Assembly: GCA_964023205.1 (NCBI GenBank)
Contig: OZ026835.1
Coordinates: forward strand, 39,157,083-39,221,082
Origin: Lutraria lutraria
Lineage: Eukaryota; Mollusca; Bivalvia; Venerida; Mactridae
Length of the DNA: 64,000 bases
Reading direction: 5' to 3'
The position numbers and the translations under genes were made by a program. The notes below the pieces were generated by a model, which was not told the origin of the DNA, did no database searches, and worked only from the letters and a program-made list of their open reading frames with translations. Shown one piece after another: positions 63,638-64,000 of this stretch (positions within the stretch are counted from its first letter, which is position 1; each line of letters starts with the position of its first letter).

Positions 63638-64000
63638 CTGCAATAATGATGAACACTTTAAGAATATCAGAGATTTATGATGACCGTGTTGTTGAATAAA
63701 ACACTAATTAATAACGATAATCATGTATTCGTCTGAAATAAAACTGAGATAGTTTTAAAGTACATGTGTACATGGCTTTACATCACTTTTGATAACATTA
63801 ACACAATAACAAAGAAAGTCTATTTTAGTATCTCATTTAGAAAATTGAAATATGTCTGTAAGTTTCATGTTACACAAGACAGATATAAAGTGCAACATTC
63901 CGTCTGACTCTAGACTGTTTATACATTTCAGACATGATATTACTTGAGCCAATACATCATGTTCACGAAAAGTAACTGCACAGATATAAAACCCCATAAA

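Larger units (their letters stand above)
49425..64000. repeat. Recent segmental duplication, copy 2 (runs past the window)
   Basis: Second copy of the block starting at 34,883. It holds gene 3 exons 1-3, the whole of gene 4 and the final exon of gene 5. Relative to copy 1 it has a 1,129-bp foldback element with its 8-bp target duplication, an additional 280 bp (60,061-60,340), a 59-bp deletion near 52,363, and a deletion of roughly 40 bp near 58,625. The right end is not reached at 64,000. Confidence 0.93.

Overview
The window looks like AT-rich, intron-containing animal nuclear DNA, most likely from a marine mollusc and probably a bivalve. The support is GT-AG introns, molluscan-style tRNA-derived SINEs, decayed LINE, hAT and mariner-like elements, and the absence of operons or dense coding. 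Species cannot be named from sequence alone. I see no rRNA gene, functional tRNA gene or CRISPR array.

Positions 1-34,300 hold no gene I can support. The main structure is an old, diverged triplication of a roughly 4-5 kb unit (copies near 10,711-18,000, 18,240-22,940 and 23,150-27,240). Each copy carries a broken mariner-like transposase start. Copy I is interrupted by a 1,865-bp hAT element with an intact 8-bp target duplication. Copy III is interrupted by a 3,068-bp TTAA-flanked element. A 5'-truncated LINE (about 30,990-32,330) and several tRNA-derived SINE pieces are also present.

Positions 34,300-64,000 hold a minus-strand tandem array of SLC16-type (monocarboxylate transporter family, major facilitator superfamily) genes. 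Each full gene has five coding exons of about 184, 144, 148, 803-809 and 164 nt with identical intron phases. Gene 1 (34,815-36,161) is truncated: exons 1-3 plus a shred of exon 5. Gene 2 (39,636-43,984) is intact and predicts 482 residues. Gene 3 (47,630-50,698) has a 5-nt deletion in exon 1. Gene 4 (54,114-59,561) has a 1-nt loss in an A-run of exon 4 and a foldback transposon in intron 3. Only the last exon of gene 5 (63,474-63,637) lies in the window.

The array has two levels. An old duplication produced two diverged gene-plus-spacer units of about 7 kb. A recent head-to-tail duplication with a 14,542-bp period then copied a two-gene block: copy 1 is 34,883-49,424 and copy 2 starts at 49,425. 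The junction falls inside intron 3 and joins A-type exons 1-3 to B-type exons 4-5 in gene 3. The proteins would be 12-helix plasma-membrane transporters of small organic acids or related solutes; their substrate is not readable from the sequence.
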